Origin: Salinicoccus luteus DSM 17002
GTDB taxonomy: Bacteria > Bacillota > Bacilli > Staphylococcales > Salinicoccaceae
NCBI RefSeq assembly: GCF_000712035.1
Contig: NZ_JONV01000009.1
Coordinates: 124,001-188,000 of the forward strand
Length of the DNA stretch: 64,000 nucleotides
Direction: 5' to 3'
Of this stretch, positions 52,717 through 61,582 are shown in pieces. The translations under genes and the position numbers were made by a program. The notes under the pieces were generated by a model, which saw nothing but the letters and a program-made list of their open reading frames with translations, was not told where the DNA came from and did not search any database. The number at the start of each line of letters is the position of its first letter. Within the stretch, counting starts at the first letter, position 1.

Positions 52717-53706
52717 ATGAGAGTTGAAAAGCCACAATTTTGGTATGGCATTCTTTTTACATTCTGCATAGCAGTACTCAGTTTCGGAATCGCCCAATTG
52801 CCGGGTTTCAACTATATTGGGCCACTGGCGACTGCAATTATCCTTGCATTCATATACAGGCAGATTTTTGGCTACCCTGACAAGCTGAGATCGGGCATAC
52901 AATTTTCAGCAAAGATACTGCTACGTGCAGCAATCATTCTGTATGGGCTGAAACTCAATATAGATACTGTATTCAGTGAGGGGCTGCCACTTTTGATGAA
53001 ATCAGCGATTGTCATTGTTCTGGCCATCCTCCTGTCCTATACTCTGACGAAAATCTTCAAAGCCGATATGACCCTTTCCATGCTGCTTGGAGTGGGGACG
53101 GGTGTATGCGGTGCTGCTGCCATTGCTGCAGTTGCTCCCATCATCAAAGCGAAGGATGAAGACACTGCGGTGAGTGTAGGCATCATTGCACTGCTGGGGA
53201 CGGTATTCTCAGTTTTCTTTCTCATCGTCCGTCCCTATCTGCCGGTGGATGATGTGCTTTATGGAATATGGTCGGGTTTAAGCCTGCATGAACTCGCGCA
53301 CGTAGCGCTTGCTGCAGAGCCAGCTGGTGAAGAGGCGCTGGCGTTCGCATTGCTCGCCAAGCTTTCAAGGGTCTTTTTGCTTGTGCCCCTATGCTTTATC
53401 TTCATCTGGTATATGAGGCGGAAACAGAGCAGGACAGGAGAGGCCAAAGTGGCTTTTCCATATTTCCTCATCGGATTCGTAGTGATGAGTCTGGTGAATA
53501 GTTATGTATTGGGGGATATTGTGAGTTTTTCTGAAGGGTTCATGACTCTTATCTCCAATCTGACTACATTGTTGCTGACGATGGCGATGATTGCACTTGG
53601 ACTGAACATCAATATGAGGGATATGGCTGGCCGTACATCAAGGCCATTTGGAATCATACTATTTGTTTCCATAGTAATTGCCATAACTGTATATATTATA
53701 AAATAA
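52717..53706 (+). CDS. YeiH/UPF0324-family putative sulfate (sulfonate) exporter
   Basis: A 329-residue, about ten-helix membrane protein of the YeiH family. I-L-L-R-A-A-I-I-L-Y-G-L-K-L (68-81), G-V-G-T-G-V-C-G-A-A-A-I near 125-136 and S-L-H-E-L-A-H-V near 190-197 are family hallmarks. Family members are called sulfate exporters on limited evidence and are often next to a CysL/YeiE-like LysR gene, as here. Likely handles a sulfur oxyanion or sulfonate. Confidence 0.88.
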   Translation: MRVEKPQFWYGILFTFCIAVLSFGIAQLPGFNYIGPLATAIILAFIYRQIFGYPDKLRSGIQFSAKILLRAAIILYGLKLNIDTVFSEGLPLLMKSAIVIVLAILLSYTLTKIFKADMTLSMLLGVGTGVCGAAAIAAVAPIIKAKDEDTAVSVGIIALLGTVFSVFFLIVRPYLPVDDVLYGIWSGLSLHELAHVALAAEPAGEEALAFALLAKLSRVFLLVPLCFIFIWYMRRKQSRTGEAKVAFPYFLIGFVVMSLVNSYVLGDIVSFSEGFMTLISNLTTLLLTMAMIALGLNINMRDMAGRTSRPFGIILFVSIVIAITVYIIK

Positions 53707-53734
53707 AACCGTTTCCTGAAAGGAAACGGTTTTA
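53704..53734. terminator. Bidirectional terminator
   Basis: AAAACCGTTTCCT and AGGAAACGGTTTT arms with a short loop; T-runs on both strands. Confidence 0.9.
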
Positions 53735-53736
53735 CT

Positions 53737-54087
53737 CTAGGCGAGATATTGTTCGACACTGTCGTTGTTTGTAACAATCAGGAATACCTTTCCTTCATCC
53801 ATTTCACTTTCATAGCTCTTAGCTTCGGATTCTGAAAAACCGAGATTCTGAAGCTGTTTACGGAGAAGGTCGCCTTTTTTCTCGAATGTAGATTTTACTG
53901 CTTCGCCGACGCCCATTTCACTCAGGCCGACCGTGCTGACGCCTGCGTTGTCTGCAATGCGTTTGGTACGGTCATCGTCGTGGGAGATGACATAGATGTC
54001 ATCTGCGCTTACATCTTTGGAAGTGAGTTTACTAATATCGTCTTGGAGTGCTTCGTCATTTGTATACGGTTTGATGAATGGTTTCAT
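53737..54087 (-). CDS. General stress protein, YflT/GSP17M-like
   Basis: A 116-residue cytosolic protein. The N terminus M-K-P-F-I-K-P-Y-T-N-D-E-A-L and the Y-V-I-S-H-D-D-D-R-T motif (near 39-48) match the heat-induced stress protein YflT domain. The ATG at 54085-54087 has AGGAGG upstream; longer forms have none. A sigma-B-like promoter lies about 50 bases upstream, consistent with a general stress role. Molecular function unknown. Confidence 0.88.
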   Translation of the reverse strand: MKPFIKPYTNDEALQDDISKLTSKDVSADDIYVISHDDDRTKRIADNAGVSTVGLSEMGVGEAVKSTFEKKGDLLRKQLQNLGFSESEAKSYESEMDEGKVFLIVTNNDSVEQYLA

Positions 54088-54135
54088 GTGCGTGATTCCT
54101 CCTAAGTGTATTGATATTAACGATTCACAGGAATA

Positions 54136-54160
54136 ATTCCCCATTATCCTCTTGTTAAAC
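54136..54160 (-). promoter_or_regulatory. Sigma-B-like promoter of the YflT-type gene
   Basis: On the minus strand GTTTAA, 13 bases, GGGAAT; compare the sigma-B consensus GTTTAA-N12-14-GGGWAW. Confidence 0.55.
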
Positions 54161-54239
54161 ATGGCTGTATTGACAAATGGCGGCAAAGTATTTAGTATTG
54201 CAATGTTGTAAAACTCTAATGATCGGAAGGTGACTCTGT

Positions 54240-55550
54240 TTGAATGCGGTCCTGATAGCGGTTTTTGTAATGATTTTATTAAGTCTCTTCAGATTGAACG
54301 TAGTGCTGGCACTATTTATCGGCGCACTCGCTGGCGGAGTGGTTGCAGGTTTGGGATATGGTGAAGTCATCACCATATTTACGGAAGGTATTGTAGGTGG
54401 AGCGGAAATTGCACTCAGCTATGCGCTCCTCGGTGGATTTGCTGCGTTGATTGCGTATAGCGGCATTACAGAAGTGTTGGTAGGCTTCATAATTAAAGCG
54501 CTGAAGAAAGAGCAGTCCAAAAAAGCGCGTATCATTGCGAAGGTATCAATCATAGTTGCCCTTCTTGCGGTATCGATCATGAGTCAAAACCTCATTCCGG
54601 TACATATTGCATTTATCCCGATTCTCATTCCACCATTGCTCAGCCTGATGAATGAACTCGGTTTCGATCGGCGCCTCATTGCAGTGGTACTGACTTTTGG
54701 TCTGACTTTCCCCTATGTACTTCTTCCAATCGGCTTTGGCCAAATATTCCAGAATACGATTGTGACAGGATTCGAGTCTGCGGGGATGAATATCGCCTTC
54801 GGGGAAGTGGCGCCTGCACTTGTCATTCCTGCGAGCGGCTTTGTCGTCGGCCTGGTTCTGGCGTTATTCTACTATAGGAAGAACCGACGATATGAAACGA
54901 AAGATATCGCTTCCGAAGGCGTTGCAGAAGTGAGTGTCAAAACAGTCTCCATTGCTGTGATTGCAATTGTGGCGACGTTTGGTGTCCAGATTCTGACGGA
55001 TTCCATGATATTTGGCGCATTGGCGGGAATAATGGTCTTTTTCCTGTCCTTCCAGTTCAAATGGAGCAGGCTGGATAATGAACTGGTCAATGGTATCAAG
55101 ATGATGGCCTACATCGGCATCGTTATGTTGGCCGCCAATGGTTTTGCAGCTGTCATTTCAGAAACTGGGCATGTGAGTCCGCTCGTCGATGGCATAGCGA
55201 ACATCCTCTCGGACCAGAAGGTTCTGGTGGTCATTTCCATGCTGTTTGTCGGTCTGGTAGTGACGATGGGAATCGGCTCCTCGTTCGCCACCATTCCGAT
55301 CATCGCGAGCATCTTCATTCCGATGGGCATGGAACTTGGACTGTCGATACCGGCTATCATTGCAATCATTGGCACCGCCGGTGCCTTGGGTGATGCTGGC
55401 TCGCCAGCCTCCGATTCGACACTTGGACCGACGGCTGGACTTGCTGCCGACGGCCAGCACAATCATATATGGGATACATGCGTCCCAACATTCGTATTTC
55501 TGAATATACCTGTCCTGATTGCAGGGTTCTTTGCCGGCATGATCCTATAA
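54240..55550 (+). CDS. Na+/H+ antiporter-type transporter (YuiF/NhaC-like)
   Basis: A 436-residue membrane protein with about 11-12 helices. It has the ion transporter pattern of the YuiF family: S-Q-N-L-I-P-V-H-I-A-F near 121-131, G-S-S-F-A-T-I-P-I-I-A near 345-355, and G-D-A-G-S-P-A-S-D-S-T-L-G-P-T near 385-399. It could exchange sodium for protons or carry an amino acid; family annotation is uncertain. The start is TTG 54240, with GGAAGG about nine bases upstream. Single gene. Confidence 0.85.
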   Translation: MNAVLIAVFVMILLSLFRLNVVLALFIGALAGGVVAGLGYGEVITIFTEGIVGGAEIALSYALLGGFAALIAYSGITEVLVGFIIKALKKEQSKKARIIAKVSIIVALLAVSIMSQNLIPVHIAFIPILIPPLLSLMNELGFDRRLIAVVLTFGLTFPYVLLPIGFGQIFQNTIVTGFESAGMNIAFGEVAPALVIPASGFVVGLVLALFYYRKNRRYETKDIASEGVAEVSVKTVSIAVIAIVATFGVQILTDSMIFGALAGIMVFFLSFQFKWSRLDNELVNGIKMMAYIGIVMLAANGFAAVISETGHVSPLVDGIANILSDQKVLVVISMLFVGLVVTMGIGSSFATIPIIASIFIPMGMELGLSIPAIIAIIGTAGALGDAGSPASDSTLGPTAGLAADGQHNHIWDTCVPTFVFLNIPVLIAGFFAGMIL

Positions 55551-55555
55551 CTTTC

Positions 55556-55592
55556 AAAATCCACCCGGAGCCGCAGCTCAGGGTGGATTTAT
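55556..55592 (+). terminator. Terminator of the antiporter gene
   Basis: AATCCACCC and GGGTGGATT arms with an internal GAGCCGCAGCTC element, then TTATAA. The T-run is weak. Confidence 0.65.
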
Positions 55593-55614
55593 AACATCCA
55601 GAAAAGGTGAGTAC

Positions 55615-56985
55615 ATGTACCATACAGATTCCATAAGAGAAATGTATAAACAGTTCATCAGAATATTGTGGCCCATCATGATCACCCAGGTGCTCCTCTA
55701 TTCCATGAACCTGATCGATACGATGATGTCAGGGAGGGCAGGGGTGGACGACCTGGCTGGCGTAGCCATCGGATCCAGTTTTTGGGCCCCTGTTTCCACA
55801 GGCATCAATGGGATACTGTTGGCCGTCACGGCCATCGTGGCCCAACTGCTGGGTGCGGGTCAGAAAGAGGCGGTACGGCACAATGTCCAGCAAGCTATCT
55901 ATGTAGCAGTGGGGCTCACGGCCATTATCCTATTAATCGGCATGTTTTTTTTAAATGATATACTGGATATCATGGGGCTGGAAGCGTCCGTCCACCAGAT
56001 ATCCTACTACTACCTTGTCGCTCTATCCACCGGTGCGCTGCCATTATTCTTTTTCGGCGTATTGCGCAACTTCGTTGATGCACAAGGCCTTACACGTATA
56101 TCGCTATACGTTATAACAACATCATTGCCTTTGAACATATTTTTCAATTATGCTTTAATTTTCGGGAACTTCAGATTTCCTGAGCTCGGAGGCGTCGGTG
56201 CCGGTTTTGCAACATCCATTACCTACTGGCTCATGTTTCTCCTCATGATCCTCATGGTTATGAAGGTCACTCCACTGAAGGGGTTCAACATATTCAGAGG
56301 ATGGTCGCGGCCTTCAGCAGAGACCATATGGCACCATTTGGCCGTAGGTGTGCCGATTGGAGTCCTTATATTTGTAGAAACCAGCATCTTTTCCATGATG
56401 ACCCTTTTTATCGGAGTGATGTTTACCACAAATATCATTGCAGCCAACCAGGTCGTACTCAATTTTACTACGATGCTGTTCATGCTGCCGCTCAGCATAT
56501 CCATGGCAATGACCATCGTTATAGGCTTCAGTGCTGGAGGTGGACGCCATGAGGATGCAAGGCGTTATAAAATGATGGGAGTCATTTCAAGCCTTGGATT
56601 GGTGAGCGTGGCTTCCACTATCCTATACTTTTTCAGGGAGCCCATTTCATACCTGTATACGGACGACCCTGAAGTTGTGGCCGTTACAATGCCGTTATTC
56701 CTTTTCGCCATCGTCTACCAGTTCTCCGATGCGCTGCAGGCGACTTTCCAGGGGATATTGAGAGGATATAAGGATGTCATCCTGCCTTCAGTCATCGCCA
56801 TCGTTTCCTACTGGCTGATCGGCATGTTGGCCGGCTATCTGTTGGCTTCCAGAACTGTTCTTGAGGTCTACGGATTCTGGGTCGGCATTTCCATTGGTCT
56901 TACCTCTGCAGCCGTTGGTTTCTATATTCGGCTGAAGCATATTGAAAACAAAAATATGTTTAACTCTTCCCAAAATGCGCAATAA
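55615..56985 (+). CDS. MATE-family multidrug efflux transporter
   Basis: A 456-residue, 12-helix exporter of the multidrug and toxic compound extrusion family. The first repeat begins I-M-I-T-Q-V-L-L-Y-S-M-N-L-I-D-T-M-M-S-G (20-39), with A-V-A-I-G-S-S-F-W near 50-58 and Q-L-L-G-A-G near 78-83; the second repeat has P-I-G-V-L-I-F-V-E. It would use a Na+ or H+ gradient to expel cationic drugs or metabolites. The start follows AAAAGGTG. Substrates unknown. Confidence 0.92.
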   Translation: MYHTDSIREMYKQFIRILWPIMITQVLLYSMNLIDTMMSGRAGVDDLAGVAIGSSFWAPVSTGINGILLAVTAIVAQLLGAGQKEAVRHNVQQAIYVAVGLTAIILLIGMFFLNDILDIMGLEASVHQISYYYLVALSTGALPLFFFGVLRNFVDAQGLTRISLYVITTSLPLNIFFNYALIFGNFRFPELGGVGAGFATSITYWLMFLLMILMVMKVTPLKGFNIFRGWSRPSAETIWHHLAVGVPIGVLIFVETSIFSMMTLFIGVMFTTNIIAANQVVLNFTTMLFMLPLSISMAMTIVIGFSAGGGRHEDARRYKMMGVISSLGLVSVASTILYFFREPISYLYTDDPEVVAVTMPLFLFAIVYQFSDALQATFQGILRGYKDVILPSVIAIVSYWLIGMLAGYLLASRTVLEVYGFWVGISIGLTSAAVGFYIRLKHIENKNMFNSSQNAQ

Positions 56986-57019
56986 GTAGGTATAAACAAG
57001 ATGGAAGGGGAGTAGGATT

Positions 57020-57907
57020 ATGGAGAACTTGAATAATCCCAAGTATAAATATTTTGATGATAAATTCAGCAAACAGGAACAGCCGTACCCGGGTGTACAG
57101 AATGAGATGACCCCGGTACCTGATTGTGGAGAGGAATCCTATAAAGGTAGTGACAGGCTGACCGGAAGAAAGGCGCTAGTCACCGGAGGCGATTCCGGAA
57201 TCGGACGTGCTGCAGCCATTGCATATGCGAAAGAGGGTGCGGATGTTGCCATCAGCTATCTTCCAGACGAGGAGTCGGATGCCGAGGAGGTTAAAGAAGT
57301 GATCGAATCGGCTGGGAGGAGAGCGGTGCTCCTGCCAGGAGATTTGAGAGATGAATCATTTGCAAGGCAGCTTGTCCATGATGCAGCCAAAGAATTGGGT
57401 GGACTGGATATTCTGGTGATGAATGCCGGAATGCAGCAGTATATAAATGATATAAAAGGACTGGAGACAAAGCAGCTTCAGGATACTTTCACCATCAATG
57501 TATTCTCGAACGTATGGATGCTCCAGGAAGCACTGGATCATCTTCCTGAAGGCGGCAGTGTTATTATAACAACCTCCGTACAAGCTTTCAGTCCAGCATC
57601 CATCCTGGCGGATTATGCAATGACGAAGAGCGCACAGGTGTCCTTCATCATTTCGATGGCTCAGGAGCTCGGGCAAAAAGGCATCCGTGTAAATGGGGTG
57701 GCACCGGGACCAGTATGGACAGCATTGCAGATTTCAGGAGGCCAGCCGCCGGACAACATCCCGGAATTTGGCCAGAATACACCATTGCAGCGTGCCGGTC
57801 AGCCTGTTGAACTGTCCGACACCTATGTGTTGCTCGCTTCAGACAGCGGCAGCTATATCACCGGCCAGATCTTCGGAGTGACAGGCGGCATGCCGATTAA
57901 TACGTAG
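57020..57907 (+). CDS. SDR oxidoreductase, general-stress YhdF/GSP39-like
   Basis: A 295-residue short-chain dehydrogenase with the extra N-terminal tail (about 45 residues, [13 protein letters not shown]) that marks the stress-linked YhdF/YdaD/GSP39 group. T-G-G-D-S-G-I-G (near 55-62), N-A-G-M-Q near 135-139 and Y-A-M-T-K near 197-201 form the active site; the D-S-G-I-G cofactor loop suits NAD(P). It follows GGAAGGGGAG. Substrate unknown; a stress role is by family. Confidence 0.88.
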   Translation: MENLNNPKYKYFDDKFSKQEQPYPGVQNEMTPVPDCGEESYKGSDRLTGRKALVTGGDSGIGRAAAIAYAKEGADVAISYLPDEESDAEEVKEVIESAGRRAVLLPGDLRDESFARQLVHDAAKELGGLDILVMNAGMQQYINDIKGLETKQLQDTFTINVFSNVWMLQEALDHLPEGGSVIITTSVQAFSPASILADYAMTKSAQVSFIISMAQELGQKGIRVNGVAPGPVWTALQISGGQPPDNIPEFGQNTPLQRAGQPVELSDTYVLLASDSGSYITGQIFGVTGGMPINT

Positions 57908-57936
57908 ATACAAAAGTCGTGTTGAAACTTAAAAGA

Positions 57937-57978
57937 ACACCCCTCAGGATGAAGCAGGTTCCTGAGGGGTGTCCTTTA
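57937..57978. terminator. Bidirectional terminator
   Basis: ACACCCCTCAGG and CCTGAGGGGTGT arms between the SDR gene and the convergent aldehyde dehydrogenase gene. Confidence 0.88.
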
Positions 57979-57980
57979 TT

Positions 57981-59339
57981 TTATCGCCAAATATACTTGA
58001 GCATTTTACCGAAAAGCTTGGCATTGGGATATCTGAAGGGTAAGTCAAATCGTGTCGTCTGATCTAGAATGCTTTTTTCATGGGTGAAAGTCTCGAATGA
58101 GTACTTTCCATGATACCTTCCCATCCCACTGTTGCCACGACCACCGAAAGGAAGGTGTGGATTGACGAGGTGGAATACGGTGTCGTTTACAGCGCCGCCA
58201 CCGAACGGTACAGATTGGATGACCTTTGCAGATTCGGTTTTTTTATCGGTGAATACATACAGGGCCAATGGATCGGGCAGGTCCCTGATATCGAGCAACG
58301 CCTTATCAAGGGAATCGAACTCGAGTACAGGCAAGACAGGACCGAAAATCTCCTCCTGCATTGCATCATGTCCAAAATCCACGTTATCGATAATTGTCGG
58401 CTCTATGGAAAGTGTGGATTGGTCTGTATGGCCGCCATGGACTACATCACCTTGTATCAGATCTTTGACCCGGTCAAAGTGTTCCTTATTGACTATGTGC
58501 ATGTAGTCTCCATTCCTGAAAGTCTCACCATAAAATTTCTCGGTGTAGTATTTCAAGTGGCGAATCAGTTCCTTCTTGATGGAAGCATGTGCATAGACGA
58601 AATCAGGAGCCACACAAGTCTGGCCGGCATTGATGAATTTCCCCCATACAATCCTCTTGGCAGCAATTTTCAAGTTGGCGTTTTTTGTTACGATGGCTGG
58701 TGATTTACCTCCCAGTTCAAGGGTGACCGGTGTAAGGTGCTGCGCTGCTTTCTCCATGACGATCTTCCCCACATGGGACCCCCCTGTATAGAAGATATAG
58801 TTGAAGGGCAGATTGAGAAGGCTCTGGTTCGTTTCGATACCCCCTTCTACGGAAGCTATATATTTTTCGGGGAAAACGAGAGAGATGATATCGCTGATCA
58901 CCCGGCTGATGGCTGGTGTATGTTCTGACGGTTTGAGAATGGCGGTGTTACCCGCACCGATTGCACCGATCAGAGGCCCGATGGCCAGATTAAATGGATA
59001 ATTCCATGGTGAAATGATAAGCGTGACCCCGTAAGGCTCCTTATGGATCTTTGAAGTTGAACCGATATGGCTTGCTGGCGTCTTTACTTTTTCTGTTTCC
59101 GCCCATTTTTTAAGATTTTTTATGGAAAGGTTGAGATCATGGTACACATACCCGATCTCGGTCAGGTACCCTTCAGTTTCTCCTTTGTTCAAGTCCATTT
59201 TCATGGCTTCGAGCAGAGCGTCTTCATAATAATGGACGGCCCTTTTCAGTTGCCTGAGCGACTCGATCCTGAATGGGATGCTGTGCGTCTTTCCAGATTG
59301 GTAAAATTGCTTTTGTCTGTTGAATAAAGATTCATGCAT
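57981..59339 (-). CDS. Aldehyde dehydrogenase (YwdH/ALDH3-like)
   Basis: A 452-residue ALDH of the class 3-like group: shorter than the classic form, with S-P-W-N-Y-P near 110-115, F-T/Y-T-G-G nucleotide turn, the base in L-E-L-G-G-K-S and the nucleophile in N-A-G-Q-T-C-V-A-P-D. A C-terminal positively charged, hydrophobic tail (R-Y-P-N-A-K-L-F-G-K-M-L-K-Y-I-W-R) may touch the membrane. The start at ATG 59339 has GAGGAGTG eight bases upstream; two earlier in-frame starts lack a site. Likely detoxifies medium- or long-chain aldehydes. Confidence 0.9.
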   Translation of the reverse strand: MHESLFNRQKQFYQSGKTHSIPFRIESLRQLKRAVHYYEDALLEAMKMDLNKGETEGYLTEIGYVYHDLNLSIKNLKKWAETEKVKTPASHIGSTSKIHKEPYGVTLIISPWNYPFNLAIGPLIGAIGAGNTAILKPSEHTPAISRVISDIISLVFPEKYIASVEGGIETNQSLLNLPFNYIFYTGGSHVGKIVMEKAAQHLTPVTLELGGKSPAIVTKNANLKIAAKRIVWGKFINAGQTCVAPDFVYAHASIKKELIRHLKYYTEKFYGETFRNGDYMHIVNKEHFDRVKDLIQGDVVHGGHTDQSTLSIEPTIIDNVDFGHDAMQEEIFGPVLPVLEFDSLDKALLDIRDLPDPLALYVFTDKKTESAKVIQSVPFGGGAVNDTVFHLVNPHLPFGGRGNSGMGRYHGKYSFETFTHEKSILDQTTRFDLPFRYPNAKLFGKMLKYIWR

Positions 59340-59557
59340 ATCTATTTCACTCCTCATTTGTATATGTACCCAAGTAGGTAACGAATATGTGATTTCTCCA
59401 TTGAAAAATGCCCATATCATACTACACTATTTTTTAATTTTCACTTTAATTAATACTTCTTTACAGAATGATAATATTTTATATGATTTGTGTAAAAATG
59501 ATTGCTTTTAACCCAAATGGCACTATACTTAATGTACTACATGAAAAAGGTGATCAA

Positions 59558-59737
59558 ATGGAGACTAAATTAAAAATATTGGAAGGTAGATTGACAGCCT
59601 ACCAATTGAGTGAGGCCCTGGGCATTCCGATGGAAACGGCGCAAGGTCTCTTGAACGAAGAACTGGCAATAGAGCAGCTTGATGAAGCAATCAAAGCAAA
59701 GATCACTGTATTGGAAAGCGCACTATTTAATCAGTAG
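59558..59737 (+). CDS. Small helix-turn-helix protein, copy 1 of a tandem pair
   Basis: A 59-residue protein. The central part (R-L-T-A-Y-Q-L-S-E-A-L-G-I-P-M-E-T-A-Q-G) has the spacing of a Cro-type helix-turn-helix, and the tail is a helix. It is a paralog of the protein encoded 137 bases downstream (shared L-T-A-Y-Q and A-Q motifs along the whole length). The ATG at 59558 has AAGGTG upstream. Role unknown; the short length suggests a DNA-binding or regulatory mini-protein. Confidence 0.65.
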   Translation: METKLKILEGRLTAYQLSEALGIPMETAQGLLNEELAIEQLDEAIKAKITVLESALFNQ

Positions 59738-59806
59738 TCATGTAGCCTTTCACTATACATGTTTCCTGCATTTCATAGGAAAGTGTTTAAATGCAATTCA
59801 CATTTA

Positions 59807-59834
59807 TTGTTTAATCTTCTTCCTGTGATATAAT
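59807..59834 (+). promoter_or_regulatory. Promoter of the second small HTH gene
   Basis: TTGTTT, 16 bases, then a perfect TATAAT lie 39 bases before the start codon. Confidence 0.55.
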
Positions 59835-59873
59835 TAACTTTAGTTTGATTAATTGGTTGAGGAAGGTGAATGC

Positions 59874-60056
59874 ATGGATATTGGTTTGAATTTTGAATTA
59901 ATGACTGAAAAGCTGACAGCTTACCAAATAAGTAGAGCTGTGGATATCTCCATTGATCAGGCTCAATCAATTATAGACGGACAGGTCGATATTGATGACC
60001 TGGACCAAGAGACGATAGACAAACTTAAAAATTTGAACGATAAACTGATGAACTGA
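59874..60056 (+). CDS. Small helix-turn-helix protein, copy 2 of a tandem pair
   Basis: A 60-residue paralog of the preceding small protein: K-L-T-A-Y-Q-I-S-R-A-V-D-I-S-I-D-Q-A-Q-S aligns without gaps. The ATG at 59874 has AGGAAGGTG upstream; ATG at 59853 does not. It has its own promoter and a terminator whose stem begins at the stop codon, so each copy is an independent unit. Function unknown. Confidence 0.68.
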   Translation: MDIGLNFELMTEKLTAYQISRAVDISIDQAQSIIDGQVDIDDLDQETIDKLKNLNDKLMN

Positions 60057-60087
60057 GGTCGGCTGCAGCCAATCTCAGTTTATTTTA
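60051..60087 (+). terminator. Terminator of the second small HTH gene
   Basis: AACTGAG and CTCAGTT arms with an inner GGCTGCAGCC palindrome, then TATTTTA. Confidence 0.8.
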
Positions 60088-60171
60088 TACAACTTTAGGC
60101 GGTTTAATTCAGGACAGGCAGATGATAACATATAATATACGCTTAAATATATGTATAAAGGAGCCTTTCCA

Positions 60172-60705
60172 ATGAAGTTACTGATCCTTTCAGGAAGTGC
60201 TTTTCCAGATTCGCATACACATTCGATTGCCAAAATTATCGAATCTCTTGTGGAACAGCCGGAACACGATGTAACCCATATAGACCTCAGGGAAATGGAC
60301 ATTCCTGTATTCGGCCAGGGAAAGACCGAAGATATAGAAGTCTTGAAACGTCATGCTGAGAATGCAGATGCCATCGTCATCGGCACGCCGAACTACCATA
60401 CCTCATTTTCCGGTCTGCTGAAAAATGCATTGGATCATCTGTCGATAGACGAATTTGAGATGAAACCGGTTGGACTCTTCTGCAACAGTGGCGGCATGAG
60501 GAATTCCGATCCTTTGACGCAACTCCGGATGGTGATGAGGGGCGTACATGCGATGGTGCTGCCATTACAGGTGTGTACATGTGATGAAGACTTTGAAAAG
60601 ACCAGCGAAGGATACAAGCTGGTCAATAATGCACTGAAAGAACGACTGAGTGTCATGATTGATGGTCTGGTCCGCCAGTCACATTCCGAGACGATAAGCA
60701 TCTGA
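60172..60705 (+). CDS. NADPH-dependent FMN reductase / azoreductase-like flavoprotein
   Basis: A 177-residue flavodoxin-fold reductase. It begins L-I-L-S-G-S-A-F-P-D-S-H-T-H-S (phosphate loop) and has I-G-T-P-N-Y-H-T-S-F-S-G-L-L-K-N-A-L-D near 68-86, the flavin-site motif of NADPH:FMN reductases and Bacillus YhdA-type azoreductases. The start at ATG 60172 follows AAAGGAG; ATG 60151 lies upstream of it. Single gene, closed by a palindromic terminator overlapping its stop codon. Confidence 0.88.
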   Translation: MKLLILSGSAFPDSHTHSIAKIIESLVEQPEHDVTHIDLREMDIPVFGQGKTEDIEVLKRHAENADAIVIGTPNYHTSFSGLLKNALDHLSIDEFEMKPVGLFCNSGGMRNSDPLTQLRMVMRGVHAMVLPLQVCTCDEDFEKTSEGYKLVNNALKERLSVMIDGLVRQSHSETISI

Positions 60706-60725
60706 TGCATCAGATGCTTATTTTA
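60694..60725 (+). terminator. Terminator overlapping the FMN reductase stop
   Basis: ATAAGCATCTGATGCATCAG continues to ATGCTTAT, a perfect palindrome, followed by TTTTA. Confidence 0.82.
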
Positions 60726-60738
60726 GTATGGAGATCAA

Positions 60739-61548
60739 TTGAAACGGATGGGGAAAAGTGGACAGATGAATAGAAGGATGAAAGAAAATATTCCGGTTCT
60801 TATATTGCTGGGTGTCATGGCCATATTTCTATTGGCATTCATGGTATCAGAAACGACGCTGTTCAAGGGTGGTGGAAATATCCATAATTTTGATGAAGCA
60901 GTGGAACGTCAAATCAACAATGGTACAGCGGATCTGAAGCTTGAAAAAGGCAGAATTCGCCAAGCTGAAAACGATGAAATCAGAAATGCGATGAAAGTCC
61001 ATGGAAGTCCTGCCGAATATCAATTTTTGAATCTCACTGAAAAAGTGGATGTGACAACTGAAGAGCTGGAGTGGTTGTTGGAAGGCAAAGGCATACTTGA
61101 AGGCCGCGGAGATGTGTTCATTGAAGCGCAGGAAAGATATGATATAAACGCCCTGTATCTCATCAGTCATGCCCAGCTCGAGACAGGCAATGGGAGATCG
61201 CAGCTGGCTCAAGGTATTCGTGTAGGGGATGACATGTACTATAATTTCTTTGGCATCGGTGCTTTCGACCGCCAGGCAATCGAAGAGGGTTCGGCCTATG
61301 CAGCACGTGCCGGGTGGTCTACTCCTGAAGCTGCCGTAATCGGAGGTGCAGAATTCATCAGGGAAAATTATCTGGATCAGGGACAGCAGACACTGTATGC
61401 GATGCGCTGGAATCCGGGAAATCCAGGGAGTCATCTTTACGCGACCGATATAGAATGGGCATTGAAGATAGGGCGTATTGTCGAATTGCATTATCAGAAA
61501 TTGGAGAAGGACGCAGGCGATTTCCATAAAGATTATTATAAGGATTGA
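60739..61548 (+). CDS. Membrane-anchored N-acetylglucosaminidase (SagB-like)
   Basis: A 269-residue peptidoglycan hydrolase that cleaves glycan strands next to GlcNAc. An uncleaved signal-anchor helix (about 18-37) is followed by the glucosaminidase domain, with the catalytic glutamate E148 in S-H-A-Q-L-E-T-G-N-G and F-F-G-I-G-A-F near 170-176. This matches staphylococcal SagB, which trims new glycan strands and shapes cell growth. The start is TTG 60739 with GGAG upstream; ATGs at 60748 and 60766 are alternatives. Confidence 0.9.
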   Translation: MKRMGKSGQMNRRMKENIPVLILLGVMAIFLLAFMVSETTLFKGGGNIHNFDEAVERQINNGTADLKLEKGRIRQAENDEIRNAMKVHGSPAEYQFLNLTEKVDVTTEELEWLLEGKGILEGRGDVFIEAQERYDINALYLISHAQLETGNGRSQLAQGIRVGDDMYYNFFGIGAFDRQAIEEGSAYAARAGWSTPEAAVIGGAEFIRENYLDQGQQTLYAMRWNPGNPGSHLYATDIEWALKIGRIVELHYQKLEKDAGDFHKDYYKD

Positions 61549-61582
61549 AAAGAGTCCAGCCTTAAAGGCCGGACTCTTTTTT
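61548..61582. terminator. Bidirectional terminator between sagB-like gene and fdhD
   Basis: AAAAGAGTCC and GGACTCTTTTTT arms with an inner GCC/GGC pair. The last codons of fdhD lie within it. Confidence 0.88.
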
